From contig NZ_FNOE01000002.1 of assembly GCF_900106555.1 (NCBI RefSeq), forward strand, positions 124,001 through 188,000: 64,000 bases of DNA, in the 5' to 3' direction. The notes beneath the pieces were generated by a model. It had not been told where the DNA came from and ran no database searches. It saw nothing but the letters and a program-made list of their open reading frames with translations. Made by a program: the position numbers and the translations under genes. Shown here piece after piece: positions 46,479 to 56,206 of the stretch. This DNA comes from Nitrosomonas oligotropha (GTDB taxonomy: Bacteria; Pseudomonadota; Gammaproteobacteria; Burkholderiales; Nitrosomonadaceae). Positions within the stretch are counted from its first letter, which is position 1. Each line of letters starts with the position of its first letter.

Positions 46479-48797
46479 ATGGGTAATACCAAGCAAACCA
46501 AGTCTCAACTACTGGAAGAACTGCAGCGATTGCGTTCCGAATTGGCTGCTATCGAGTTGATGACCGAGAAACGTACCCATGAGCTTTATGTTAGTGAGGA
46601 GCGGTTTTCGTTAGCGATGCGCGGCGCCAACGATGGACTATGGGATTGGGATCTGGAAACGGATGAAGTGTATTACTCGCCACGCTGGAAAAGCATGTTG
46701 GGTTATGCGGAGAATGAGCTGGCGAATCAAATAAGCACCTGGGAGAACCTAGTCAATCCCGATGACAAAATCATCGCACTGGAGAAAGTGCAAGATTACT
46801 TTGATGGCCGCAAGGATTCGTTTGAAGTTGAAATGCGCATGCGGCATAAGGATGGCCACGAGGTTTTTGTACTATCGCGCGCATTTCTGGTCACGCGCGC
46901 GTTAGACAATAAGCCGTTGCGTCTCATTGGTACTCATGTCGATATTACCGAACGCAAAAAAGCCGAAACCTTTGATAATCAATACGCCGAAATACTCGAG
47001 ATGATTGCGATAGGGCGTCCCGCGCCGGATATTTACGATGCGATTGCACTCATGTACGAAGCCCGCCACCCCGGCATGCGCTGCTCGATGCTCGAATTGA
47101 GCGGTAATAAACTGCTGCACGGTGGCGCGCCCAGTTTGCCGCAGGCTTATTGCGAAGCCGTGCACGGCCTGGAAAACGGACCGAGTGTCGGTTCCTGCGG
47201 GACATCCACTTATACCGGGCAACGGGTGCTGGTGGAAAACATCGAAACCGATCCGAAGTGGGCGGAAATTAAACACATTGCGTTACCGCACGGTATGCGG
47301 TGTTGCTGGTCCGAACCGATCAAAAGCTCCAGCGGGAAAGTTTTGGGTGCATTCGGCATGTACTACAATCACCCCGCACTGCCGGACGAGAAAGAGTTAA
47401 AAGATCTGATATCCGCTGCCCGGCTGACGGGGATCGTCATGGAACGGGATCAAGCGCAAAAACGCATCCGCACGCTGGCGTATACTGACGAACTGACTGG
47501 ATTGGCCAGCCGCGCCTCGTTTATGCAGCACATGGAAGAAATCACCAAATCCTCCAGCCGGCACGGCCGCCGCTTCGGGTTGCTGTACATTGACCTGGAT
47601 AACTTCAAATACATTAACGATTGCCTGGGGCACGACGCTGGCGATTTGTTGCTCAAAACCATTGCAACGCGATTAATCCACACCTGCCGCGACATAGACT
47701 TCATTGCCCGGCTGGGTGGCGATGAGTTCTGTATCCTCATTGAAGAAGTCGAAGCGGATTACGCCGCCAATGTCGCGAAACGCTGTCTTGAGGCCATATC
47801 CCAACCGATCGGGATTTATTCCAGAAAAATCGCCCCGGCTTGCAGTATTGGCATCGCCTATTACCCCGATGACGGCGAAACTCTTTCCGCTTTACTCAAA
47901 GCCGGTGATATCTCGTTGTACACCGCCAAGGAGAATGGGAAAAATCAGTATGCATTTTATAAAGCCGAGCTGACTCACAAGGCGGAGTATCGTTTTCAAA
48001 TCGAGCAAAACCTGCGGGAAGCCATCGAAAAACAGCAATTGTCTTTGGTGTATCAACCGCAAATCAATATCAAGGGCGGGGAAATTTTTGGCGTCGAAGC
48101 GCTATCGCGGTGGTATCACCCGCAATTGGGGCAAGTCCCGCCCAACGATTTTATCGCCACCGCCGAAAGAATCGGCATGATCAAACCGCTCACCGAATGG
48201 GTGTTACGCACCGCGTGCAGCCAGCTGGTGGTTTGGAAGCAAGAAGGTTTCCGCACGCTGCGCATGGCCGTCAATATTTCCCCCAGTCTTTTTCTGGACA
48301 AAGGATTTGTGCTGCTGGTTAAGCGTATCATCGATGAAGTTGGCATCGCGCCAGCCGAATTGGAACTCGAAGTGACCGAAGGCATCGTGCAAACCGATCC
48401 GCGCAATCTGACCATTTTTCAAGACTTGAAAGACCTTGGCGTGTTACTGTCCATCGACGATTTCGGCACCGGCTATTCCTCTTTCGCATCGCTTAAGCAC
48501 CTGAAAGCGGATTACCTGAAAATCGACAAATATTTCATCGACGATATGCTGATCGACCAAAAAACCCTCACCTTGGTCAGTTCCATGATAGAAATGGGAC
48601 AAAAACTCGGTTACGGCATCATTGCCGAAGGCGTGGAAACGTCAGAACAACTGGATATTCTCAAGAACCTTGACTGTGAAATGGTGCAAGGCTATCTGTT
48701 TAGTAAACCTGCCGCTCCCGCCAGCATTTCAGAATTTCTGAACAATCAAGCGCACAAGACGATTCTTGCTCAAGGCCGTGTAGATGAGACCGCGTAG
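46479..48797 (+). CDS. PAS-GAF-GGDEF-EAL signalling protein
   Basis: Soluble c-di-GMP protein of 772 residues with no membrane segment. A short coiled coil (1-38) leads to a PAS domain (about 41-160) with the PAS-fold WDLETDEVYYSPRW start, a GAF domain (170-322) with the SVGSCGTSTYTGQ signature, GGDEF (330-495, intact GGDEF at 413-417) and EAL (505-760, GVEALSRW at 538-545, DDFGTGYSS loop). Both outputs look catalytically competent. A broken copy of the end of a close relative lies 0.9 kb downstream. Confidence 0.9.
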   Translation: MGNTKQTKSQLLEELQRLRSELAAIELMTEKRTHELYVSEERFSLAMRGANDGLWDWDLETDEVYYSPRWKSMLGYAENELANQISTWENLVNPDDKIIALEKVQDYFDGRKDSFEVEMRMRHKDGHEVFVLSRAFLVTRALDNKPLRLIGTHVDITERKKAETFDNQYAEILEMIAIGRPAPDIYDAIALMYEARHPGMRCSMLELSGNKLLHGGAPSLPQAYCEAVHGLENGPSVGSCGTSTYTGQRVLVENIETDPKWAEIKHIALPHGMRCCWSEPIKSSSGKVLGAFGMYYNHPALPDEKELKDLISAARLTGIVMERDQAQKRIRTLAYTDELTGLASRASFMQHMEEITKSSSRHGRRFGLLYIDLDNFKYINDCLGHDAGDLLLKTIATRLIHTCRDIDFIARLGGDEFCILIEEVEADYAANVAKRCLEAISQPIGIYSRKIAPACSIGIAYYPDDGETLSALLKAGDISLYTAKENGKNQYAFYKAELTHKAEYRFQIEQNLREAIEKQQLSLVYQPQINIKGGEIFGVEALSRWYHPQLGQVPPNDFIATAERIGMIKPLTEWVLRTACSQLVVWKQEGFRTLRMAVNISPSLFLDKGFVLLVKRIIDEVGIAPAELELEVTEGIVQTDPRNLTIFQDLKDLGVLLSIDDFGTGYSSFASLKHLKADYLKIDKYFIDDMLIDQKTLTLVSSMIEMGQKLGYGIIAEGVETSEQLDILKNLDCEMVQGYLFSKPAAPASISEFLNNQAHKTILAQGRVDETA

Positions 48798-48889
48798 TTG
48801 ATTATGCTTTGCGGGTAGTGCTACTGCTGTTAATTCTTGTAAACTGTAAGGCCTGACGCTTTTGGTGTGCTTATCTTCTTGTTCGACGA

Positions 48890-49603
48890 ATGAATCAACG
48901 CTTCCCTAATCGACAATTTTTAATTGGCATTCTGTTTTTGTGGTGTTGGACGTCGTTTGCCGCAGCGAATGAAAAAATTGTTCATGTCATCGATTTTTCC
49001 GGCAATTCGAATGGCAGTGCCGTTTCCTGGTTGGAGGAAAGAGGATTCGAGCTTCAGTTGGATGCAAAAAAATTAAACCCTAGATTTGAAAATGATGCCC
49101 TAGTGATCAGCGCGGACGGCGAGATGGCCGGATTGTTTGGTTTGCAGCTGAGACAACAGAACTTTATTCACAATGTTAAGCGGGTGGAAATCGTTTGGGG
49201 CGTGAATAAATATCCCCAGGGCGCAAATTGGAATGCGGGAATTAACAGTGTGCCTATCGCCGTGATGCTGTCATTTGGAACCGAAAAGCTTTCCAGCGGC
49301 TTGCCGTTGGGCATCTATGCAGCGCCCTATTTTTTGAGCGCTTTTATCGGCAAAGCTGAAGAACTGGGCCGTATGTATTTGGGCAAGCTATGGAAAAAAG
49401 GCGGGCGATATTTTTGCGTGGCATCCGGTGATCAGCCGGGTAAAGTGATTACCACCGATTTTGAAGTCGATGAAAAATTTCGTACCACTTTCAAACACCC
49501 TAAAACACCGCCGATTACAGGAATTGCTTTCCAAGCCAATACCAACAATACCCAAGGCGGCGCTGAGGCGTTTATCAAGAAGATTACTTTTTTATCGCGT
49601 TAA
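48890..49603 (+). CDS. exported protein of unknown function
   Basis: 237 residues with a signal peptide (FLIGILFLWCWTSFAAA, cleaved near residue 26). The mature part looks like an all-beta sandwich, with a C-terminal GIAFQANTNNTQGG segment that loosely recalls DUF3047 proteins; I cannot confirm that. It lies between an intact GGDEF-EAL gene and an eroded EAL fragment. Function unknown. Confidence 0.65.
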   Translation: MNQRFPNRQFLIGILFLWCWTSFAAANEKIVHVIDFSGNSNGSAVSWLEERGFELQLDAKKLNPRFENDALVISADGEMAGLFGLQLRQQNFIHNVKRVEIVWGVNKYPQGANWNAGINSVPIAVMLSFGTEKLSSGLPLGIYAAPYFLSAFIGKAEELGRMYLGKLWKKGGRYFCVASGDQPGKVITTDFEVDEKFRTTFKHPKTPPITGIAFQANTNNTQGGAEAFIKKITFLSR

Positions 49604-49706
49604 GCAGCAGGCGTTTCGTCTGCAAGACATAAAGCGTAGCCTCCGCTATTCAGGTTCACTCAAGAACTGGCCTTGTTGGGAAAATACCTCGTAAATCCGG
49701 TCTCAA

Positions 49707-50070
49707 GCCATTGGCGTGTTGTTGTCGATCGACGATTTCGGCACCGGTTATTCGTCGTTTGCCTCGCTGAAATACCTGCAAGCCGACTACCTGAAAATCG
49801 ACCGGTATTTATTGACGACATGCAGGCTAACCCGAAAACCTGTACCTTGGTCAGCTTGATGATAGAAATCGGACGGAAACTGGGCTACGGCTCGTGGCCG
49901 AAGGCGTCGAAACTCCCGCGCAATTGAATATTCTCAGAAACCTGAATTGTGAAATCGTACAAAGCTATCTGTTTAGCAGACCAGCCGCCGCCGGCAGCAT
50001 CTCAGAATTGCTGAACAGTCAGGCGTACAAGGAAATTCTCGGACGGCGCCGGTTGAATGAGGTGATGTGA
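49707..50070 (+). pseudogene. decayed EAL-domain fragment
   Basis: Read with two frame changes the DNA encodes the last third of an EAL domain: [19 protein letters not shown], then [20 protein letters not shown], then VAEGVETPAQLNILRNLNCE and a C-terminus with a TGA stop at 50068-50070. It matches the end of the 46479-48797 protein closely. Single-base losses lie near 49810 and 49893. There is no upstream domain and no start, so it cannot be functional. The preceding 100 bases (49604-49706) show no homology. Confidence 0.88.
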
Positions 50071-50123
50071 GTGGTAATAGAAAGGATTTAAGCAGACAAA
50101 GCTGATATTAACACTCCATATAT

Positions 50124-52130
50124 TTAATTCGCTTCCGGCATCTTTAATTTAGCTTGTTGCTCTTCAATTAATTTAATGACTTCCTTGTGGGAAGAGATTT
50201 CAAGTGACGATTCATCCTTTCCCTTAATGGATTGGATAATACCCCGCATTAATTCGTTAGTAGCAGGACCAAAACTTTCTTGGGTAAAGATTTTTCGAAA
50301 AGCAGCCAATCCTTCTTCCGTTTTGCACATTTGATCAATCGCTGCATAAGATTCAGAATTATCATTGTCATTTAATTGTGTGAAGCGATGTAAAATCAAA
50401 TGAAGATAGATTTCTTGAAGCAGATTGTTTTCCCGAATGGATTTTCTTACTTGATCGGACCAAGTTTTAGTCGCTTGATTTCCTTGATTTTTTTCGGCGA
50501 TAGATAGCACCATCATAGAAATAGACAATGGTAAGTTACTTGCAATGTCCTGAAAGCATTGTTCATAATTCGGAGGCTCTAATAATCGCAGCAGGCGTAT
50601 CATTAAATCGCTGATACCATGTGCAAGTTCTTTGGTTAGCAGGGAGTCGCTAGTTAGTTTTTGTGAAATTTTCGTTAGTTTATTAATACATCCTTTAATA
50701 TCCCGTTCGTCACACGAAGGTGCGTAAGTGCTCAACCAATTCAACAGAAACAGTTTTTCCTCGCTATCTGCACGATTCAATTTTTTTTCTAGCTCTTCCG
50801 GTTCCATCAGAAGTTTATGGATATCTTTAACTTCAGGAACTTCTTCAATTGAAGTTAATGAGAGTAAACGAGCTAACTGATCCGGATCAGCTATTCTTAA
50901 GTCATCTACACCATTTCTTGCTTTCTTTTCAAAAAGAAACAAACAGGTTTTGTTTGCAATTTGAAGATCATGTTCATTATCTTTTGGTAGGTGTTTTAAC
51001 CAAGTATGCTCTGCTTCATCTTCTCTTGATCCAAGGGATACGCCCCAATCAAATGCATATTGCTTACTGATTAGATCACCTCGAAAGAAATGCCCAGTGA
51101 AGTCAGCCGAATGCTCAAGAACTGCTTTCCGAATTGCAGGAAAGCGTTGAGTAAGCGCTTCAAACGCGATGACGTCAGCAGTATTAACTTCACCCTTTGT
51201 AGCTGGTAGGCTGAGACAAAGACGGTTTGTGATTCTGATGACATCGCGGGGGTGACGTGATAGCTGAGTAAATAAGATGATTGCTTCTTCATAACGATCA
51301 TTTTCATATGACTGCAAGTCGATTTCGAGTTGCTTTAACAGATCTCGAGTTTTTTCGTCAGCAAATCGCTTGAGCTGCCGCCTAGATAGCGGTGGGAGCG
51401 GATAAGCAACTTGCACAATTTTTTCCAAATAGGAAAGGCCAGATTTCTCATTTTCGGTAAGGGCTCGGGCAATAATGCCCGGATCATAGGCCAGTAGGTA
51501 GGTGATTTGCGGAAAATCAGCTACCGCTTTGATTGCCTGAATCATGGTCCGTACTTCTTCAGCAGGAAGGCGATCAAGATCATCAATGACAACGATTATT
51601 GGGTGATCCAATTTTTTCAGTGCATTGATGACATCATTCTTTTTTTGTGCCAAATCCATGTCGGGCAATAGTTTTTTAATGTCATCAAGATTTACTTGTG
51701 CTGCTTCAGTGACATCTTCAGCTATATGGCCCGCCCAGGATAATGCAGGAATATATTTGAGCGGTTTTAGTAAGCGAACAAAGTTGATCAATTTCTGACT
51801 AGCATCGATTCCTTTTTTTCCTCTAGTGACTTTTTTACCAATCGAAACTGCAATTTGTTCAATTAGGGTTTCAACTAAAGCCCCGGTAGTGCTGACCATC
51901 CAGGGATTGAAATCAATGACAATTGCTTTCTGATTCGCTCTGAGATGCTTTGTAATAAATCCAATTAATGTGCTCTTTCCTGAACCCCATTCTCCTTCGA
52001 TCCCGACAACCAATCCAGGGCTGTTGTTTGGTAGAACAAGAGAACAGGCCAGACTTTTTGCAAAAGGTTCGCGGCCGAATGCATCGTCCTCAGCAGGTTG
52101 ATCATGAAGAAAGGTGGGATGTAATGTCAT
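50124..52130 (-). CDS. KAP-family P-loop NTPase
   Basis: 668 residues. Walker A is EGEWGSGKST (about 45-54), the KAP-typical FNPW follows at 74-77, and Walker B is IIVVIDDLDR (178-187). Many KAP NTPases have membrane helices inserted between these; here the insert has no strong membrane segment. The C-terminal half is helical without recognised domain. KAP proteins are scattered by horizontal transfer and some belong to phage-defence loci. The gene is visibly richer in A and T than its neighbours and stands beside a toxin-antitoxin pair. Role unknown; defence is an inference. Confidence 0.83.
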   Translation of the reverse strand: MTLHPTFLHDQPAEDDAFGREPFAKSLACSLVLPNNSPGLVVGIEGEWGSGKSTLIGFITKHLRANQKAIVIDFNPWMVSTTGALVETLIEQIAVSIGKKVTRGKKGIDASQKLINFVRLLKPLKYIPALSWAGHIAEDVTEAAQVNLDDIKKLLPDMDLAQKKNDVINALKKLDHPIIVVIDDLDRLPAEEVRTMIQAIKAVADFPQITYLLAYDPGIIARALTENEKSGLSYLEKIVQVAYPLPPLSRRQLKRFADEKTRDLLKQLEIDLQSYENDRYEEAIILFTQLSRHPRDVIRITNRLCLSLPATKGEVNTADVIAFEALTQRFPAIRKAVLEHSADFTGHFFRGDLISKQYAFDWGVSLGSREDEAEHTWLKHLPKDNEHDLQIANKTCLFLFEKKARNGVDDLRIADPDQLARLLSLTSIEEVPEVKDIHKLLMEPEELEKKLNRADSEEKLFLLNWLSTYAPSCDERDIKGCINKLTKISQKLTSDSLLTKELAHGISDLMIRLLRLLEPPNYEQCFQDIASNLPLSISMMVLSIAEKNQGNQATKTWSDQVRKSIRENNLLQEIYLHLILHRFTQLNDNDNSESYAAIDQMCKTEEGLAAFRKIFTQESFGPATNELMRGIIQSIKGKDESSLEISSHKEVIKLIEEQQAKLKMPEAN

Positions 52131-52206
52131 TGCAAAATCCTACTTGAAGTCACATTTTACGCAGACATTAACTATGTTCAGGCAAGGGAAGTGAGTATGT
52201 GGTGCG

Positions 52207-52422
52207 TTACGCGTACACCAACCTGCCTTTGGGTTCCGGGATCGGTTTGCCCAGTTCGCGAGCGGTTTCTATCCATTGACCGATGACGATTTTCACGTTG
52301 GTGACTGCTTGCTCGTAGGTTTCTCCATCCGCCATACAACCGGGTAGTTCCGGTACTTCGACGATAAAAGCGTGATCTTCCTCGCTCCAGTAAATAATTA
52401 ATTCGTATTTAATCAATGTCAT
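52207..52422 (-). CDS. hicB: HicB-like antitoxin (short form)
   Basis: 71 residues of the HicB partial RNase H fold, with YWSEEDHAFIVEVPELPGCMADG, the signature of the HicB/UPF0150 family. It ends before the C-terminal DNA-binding domain that longer HicB proteins have. It overlaps hicA by 14 bases and has GGGAGAAC before its ATG, so it is translationally coupled to the toxin. It should bind and silence HicA. Confidence 0.82.
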   Translation of the reverse strand: MTLIKYELIIYWSEEDHAFIVEVPELPGCMADGETYEQAVTNVKIVIGQWIETARELGKPIPEPKGRLVYA

Positions 52423-52669
52423 GTTCTCCCATGCGATACTTTGTCAATAGAATTCTAACTTGTTTGACCTGATACGGCTTTGCCTTACTGTTCTTTGGTT
52501 GCAAATTAATAATCTCTTCAATGTTCTCGCGAGTGAATAAGTGATGACTTCCTTTTATTCGCTCGATGAACCCTAACCGGGTCAATAATTGGCAAAGCTC
52601 GGAAAATGCAATGTCGTTGTCTGCACTTCCCATCAGGATTTTCATCCTGAGTTTTGAATACTTTCCCAT
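52409..52669 (-). CDS. hicA: HicA-like mRNA interferase toxin
   Basis: 86 residues with a double-stranded RNA-binding-like fold. The catalytic histidine is in KGSHHLF (H42 or H43), and the C-terminal KPYQVKQVRILL follows the family. HicA cleaves mRNA and tmRNA and stops translation. Toxin-first order is the normal hicAB arrangement. Starts at codons 1, 9 and 13 are possible. A palindrome sits directly before the first ATG. Confidence 0.8.
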   Translation of the reverse strand: MGKYSKLRMKILMGSADNDIAFSELCQLLTRLGFIERIKGSHHLFTRENIEEIINLQPKNSKAKPYQVKQVRILLTKYRMGEHDID

Positions 52670-52688
52670 TTAAATCGTCCCGATTTAA
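52670..52688 (-). promoter_or_regulatory. palindrome at the hicA start codon
   Basis: TTAAATCG and CGATTTAA are separated by three bases. On the minus strand the centre GGGA falls where the Shine-Dalgarno would be, and the palindrome ends right against the ATG of hicA. It could be an operator or an RNA hairpin that hides the ribosome site. Confidence 0.45.
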
Positions 52689-52742
52689 TCAACTTACACA
52701 ATGATTACTGTACGTAATATTGAGTTCATCGCTTATACGCAA

Positions 52743-54569
52743 TCATCCCGCCACAATCTCAATCAACACCTCATTTGGATTCACCGATTCGCCTTTGACG
52801 ACGTGCACGGCTTTGACAATACCTCTGATCGGGGCGGTGATTTCGGTTTCCATTTTCATGGCTTCGGTGATGAGTACTGGCTGCCCGGCGGTGACTTTTT
52901 GGTCGATTTTGACCAGCACGTCGAGAATATTGCACGGCATGCTGACAACGACGTCGCCTTCGTTTGCGGGGCTGCGGCGTTTGCTGGCGATGGTGCTTTT
53001 GACGGCGCCTTGGGTGCCGCCGTCGAGCACGATTTCATCGAGCGTTTCGACGACGATTTCTTCGGGCATGCCGTCGACCATGAAATAGAAATGGCGTAAG
53101 GATTCGTTTTTCGGACTGGTGCCGGTGACTTTGACGTGATACGACTCACCGTGCAACGCGACGTTGAATTCAGTTGGCGCTTTTTGTATGCCGCTACCCG
53201 CTGCTGACGCTACTTCCAGCGGTTCCGGCACGAGGTGGCCGGTGGAGCGCAGTTCCAGGAATTGCTTTCCGACTTCGGGAAACATCGCATAGCTCAGCAC
53301 ATCTTCATCGTTCAATGCCAAGTGGCCGATTTCCCGGCGCAGATGCTCGAACTCCGGTTTCAACAAATCGGCGGGGCGGCAGTCGATGATGTCTTCCTTG
53401 CCGATGGCACGTTTTTGCAATTTGGCATCGATCGGCGCGGGTGCTTTGCCGTAACCGCCTTGCAGATAACGTTTCACTTCATTGGTGATAGTGTCATAGC
53501 GCTTGCCGGTCAGCACATTGAGCACCGCTTGTGTGCCTACGATCTGCGATGTCGGTGTGACCAGCGGCGGATAACCTAAGTCTTTGCGCACACGCGGAAT
53601 TTCCGCATAAACCTCGTTGATGCGATCCAGCGCGTTGCGTTCCTGCAACTGATTGGCCAAATTCGAAATCATGCCACCGGGCACCTGGAACACATGCACG
53701 CGGGTGTCGACGCCGGTGAATTCACTCTCGAAACGGTGGTATTTTTTGCGGATTTGCGCGAAATAGTCGTTCACTTCCTGCAATTTTTGCGGATTCAGTC
53801 CGGTATCGTGTTCCGTGCCTTGCAACGCCATGACCAGGCTTTCGGTCGGCGGATGGCTGGTGCCGCCCGACCACGATGACAGCGCTGTGTCGATATGGCG
53901 GCAACCGGCTTCGATGGCTTTCAATTGGCACATTTCGGCCAATCCGGCGGTGGCATGCGAATGCAAATGGATCGGCAGGTCGACGGTATCTTGCAGTGCC
54001 TTGACCAGTTCGCTGGTCGCATACGGTGTCAACAGACCGGCCATATCCTTGATCGCGATCGAATCGCAACCGAGCTCGGCCAAATCCTTGGCCAGTGTCA
54101 CGAAGCTCTTGGTGTCGTGCACCGGGCTGGTGGTGTAGCAGATCGTGCCTTGCGCGTGTTTGCCGGATTCCTTAGCGGCTTCGATGGCGGTTTTGAGATT
54201 GCGCACGTCGTTCAGCGCGTCGAAAATGCGGAAAACATCCATGCCGTTGGCTGCGGCTTGTTTGACAAAAGCGCGCACCACATCGTCGGAGTAATGGCGG
54301 TAACCGAGCAGATTCTGGCCGCGCAGCAGCATTTGCAGCGACGTGTTCGGCAGCGCGGCCTTGAGTTTGCTCAGGCGCTCCCACGGATCTTCCTTCAGAA
54401 ACCGCAGACAGGCGTCAAACGTCGCGCCACCCCAGCATTCCAGCGACCAGTAGCCGATGCTGTCGAGCATCGAACAAGCCGGCAGCATGTCTTCGGTACG
54501 CATGCGGGTGGCGATCAGGGATTGGTGCGCGTCGCGCAAAATGACGTCGGTGATATGAACTTTTTGCAT
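52743..54569 (-). CDS. pycB: pyruvate carboxylase subunit B (or oxaloacetate decarboxylase alpha)
   Basis: 608 residues: carboxyltransferase barrel starting VHITDVILRDAHQSLIATR, with the carbamylated lysine in IAIKDMAG and the metal-binding HSHATAG, then a biotinyl domain with EAMKMETEI at the C-terminus. I start at the ATG of MQKVHITD, which has AAGGAAAACCT before it. The partner biotin carboxylase is the next gene upstream. No membrane subunits of a decarboxylase sodium pump are nearby, so I read this as anaplerotic pyruvate carboxylase. Confidence 0.88.
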   Translation of the reverse strand: MQKVHITDVILRDAHQSLIATRMRTEDMLPACSMLDSIGYWSLECWGGATFDACLRFLKEDPWERLSKLKAALPNTSLQMLLRGQNLLGYRHYSDDVVRAFVKQAAANGMDVFRIFDALNDVRNLKTAIEAAKESGKHAQGTICYTTSPVHDTKSFVTLAKDLAELGCDSIAIKDMAGLLTPYATSELVKALQDTVDLPIHLHSHATAGLAEMCQLKAIEAGCRHIDTALSSWSGGTSHPPTESLVMALQGTEHDTGLNPQKLQEVNDYFAQIRKKYHRFESEFTGVDTRVHVFQVPGGMISNLANQLQERNALDRINEVYAEIPRVRKDLGYPPLVTPTSQIVGTQAVLNVLTGKRYDTITNEVKRYLQGGYGKAPAPIDAKLQKRAIGKEDIIDCRPADLLKPEFEHLRREIGHLALNDEDVLSYAMFPEVGKQFLELRSTGHLVPEPLEVASAAGSGIQKAPTEFNVALHGESYHVKVTGTSPKNESLRHFYFMVDGMPEEIVVETLDEIVLDGGTQGAVKSTIASKRRSPANEGDVVVSMPCNILDVLVKIDQKVTAGQPVLITEAMKMETEITAPIRGIVKAVHVVKGESVNPNEVLIEIVAG

Positions 54570-54602
54570 AGGTTTTCCTTGATTAACCAATGAATCCGGT
54601 AT

Positions 54603-56024
54603 TTACAGACCGGTATGCGAGGCCACGACCGCGGCGATCACGCTGGCCAGCACTTCAGGCCGGGGTTTATCGGAATATTGGATGAGATTCGGATTTTGTT
54701 CGACGAAACCGGTATTGAAGCGGGCGGCGCGAAACTGCGGATGTTTCAGAATCCGCAAATAATAGGGAATCGTCGTTTTGATACCGAACAATCCCATATC
54801 GCGCAACGTGCGCTCACCGCGCTTGATCACGTCTTCCCAGGTCATCGCGCTAACGATGACTTTCGCCACCATGGAATCGTAAAAAGGCGGAATTTCGTAA
54901 CCGGTGTAAATCGCGGTATCGGTGCGCACGCCCGGGCCGCCCGGCGCGTAATAGCGCGAAATGCGGCCGAAACTCGGCAGAAAATTGTTTTTCGGGTCTT
55001 CGGCGTTGACACGGAACTGAATGGCAAAGCCGCGTCGGACAATTTCTTCCTGCTTGAAGCGCAATGGCAAACCCGCGGCCACGCGAATTTGTTCCTCGAC
55101 GATGTCGACGCCGGTAATCGTTTCGGTGATGGTGTGCTCGACCTGCACGCGCGTGTTCATTTCCATGAAATAAAAGCGGCCGCTATCGTCGAGCAGAAAC
55201 TCCACCGTACCGGCGTTGGTGTAGCCGACCGATTTCGCCGCGATCACCGCGAGACCGCCGATATATTGGCGCTGTGCTTCATCCAGTTGCGGCGACGGCG
55301 CGATTTCGATCAGCTTTTGATTGCGGCGCTGAATCGAACAATCGCGCTCGTAGAGATGAATTACATTGCCGTGATGATCAGCCAGCACTTGCACTTCGAT
55401 ATGCTTCGGATTGACGATGCATTTTTCCAGAAATACGTTGGCGCTGCCGAAGGCTTTGGTTGCTTCGGAAATCACCCGGGCGTAATTGCGCTGTAGTTCT
55501 TCGGCATTGTCGCAACGCCGGATACCACGCCCGCCGCCGCCGGATGTCGCTTTCAGCATCACCGGATAACCGATCTGCGCCGCGACTTTGAGCGCTTCGT
55601 CAACCGAATGCAGGTTGCCATCCGATCCCGGTGTCACTGGAATCCCCGCCGCGATCATCGCCTTGCGGGCTTCGGTTTTATCGCCCATGCGATGAATCAC
55701 ATCCGCCTCGGGGCCAATGAACGTCAGTCCGCGTTCTTTGCAGGCGCGGGCGAATTGCGCATTTTCGGACAGAAATCCATAACCCGGATGTATTGCATCG
55801 CAACCGGTCGCGAGAGCCAGATCGACCAGCGCGTGAATATTCAGATAGCACGCCATCGGCTCGCTGCCGATGCAATACGACTCATCGGCCTTCTTGACAT
55901 GCAACGCGAAACGATCTGCTTCCGAATACACCGCTACCGAACGGATACCCATCTCGGCACACGCGCGAATGATACGAACCGCAATCTCGCCGCGATTGGC
56001 GATGAAGATTTTACGTAACATCAT
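54603..56024 (-). CDS. pycA: pyruvate carboxylase subunit A (biotin carboxylase)
   Basis: 473-residue ATP-grasp biotin carboxylase, very like AccC. Signatures are FIANRGEIAVRIIRAC at the N-terminus, ATSGGGGRGIRRC (ATP loop) and FMEMNTRVQVEHT. The fact that it directly precedes a biotinylated carboxyltransferase gene (33 bases from its own stop to the pycB start) and not accB points to pyruvate carboxylase rather than acetyl-CoA carboxylase. Confidence 0.88.
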   Translation of the reverse strand: MMLRKIFIANRGEIAVRIIRACAEMGIRSVAVYSEADRFALHVKKADESYCIGSEPMACYLNIHALVDLALATGCDAIHPGYGFLSENAQFARACKERGLTFIGPEADVIHRMGDKTEARKAMIAAGIPVTPGSDGNLHSVDEALKVAAQIGYPVMLKATSGGGGRGIRRCDNAEELQRNYARVISEATKAFGSANVFLEKCIVNPKHIEVQVLADHHGNVIHLYERDCSIQRRNQKLIEIAPSPQLDEAQRQYIGGLAVIAAKSVGYTNAGTVEFLLDDSGRFYFMEMNTRVQVEHTITETITGVDIVEEQIRVAAGLPLRFKQEEIVRRGFAIQFRVNAEDPKNNFLPSFGRISRYYAPGGPGVRTDTAIYTGYEIPPFYDSMVAKVIVSAMTWEDVIKRGERTLRDMGLFGIKTTIPYYLRILKHPQFRAARFNTGFVEQNPNLIQYSDKPRPEVLASVIAAVVASHTGL

Positions 56025-56206
56025 TTTTTGGGCCGCTTTGAAAAACGTAATGCCGGTATTCTACCTGATTGATTCCGGTTAAGGCGGTTGCGGTTAGGTT
56101 TGCGCAACGGCAGCCTGAGAAATGATCGCGTTTTTACCCTGATCATGGTCTTCCCTTGCAGCCGCTCGCATCATTTTCCCGGGCTTCTTTGGGCCGGAGT
56201 TTATTT

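Noticed and set aside
54615-55496. A 293-codon open frame opposite the biotin carboxylase
   Set aside because: Antisense shadow of a highly conserved gene in a GC-rich stretch; no start signal or recognisable domain.
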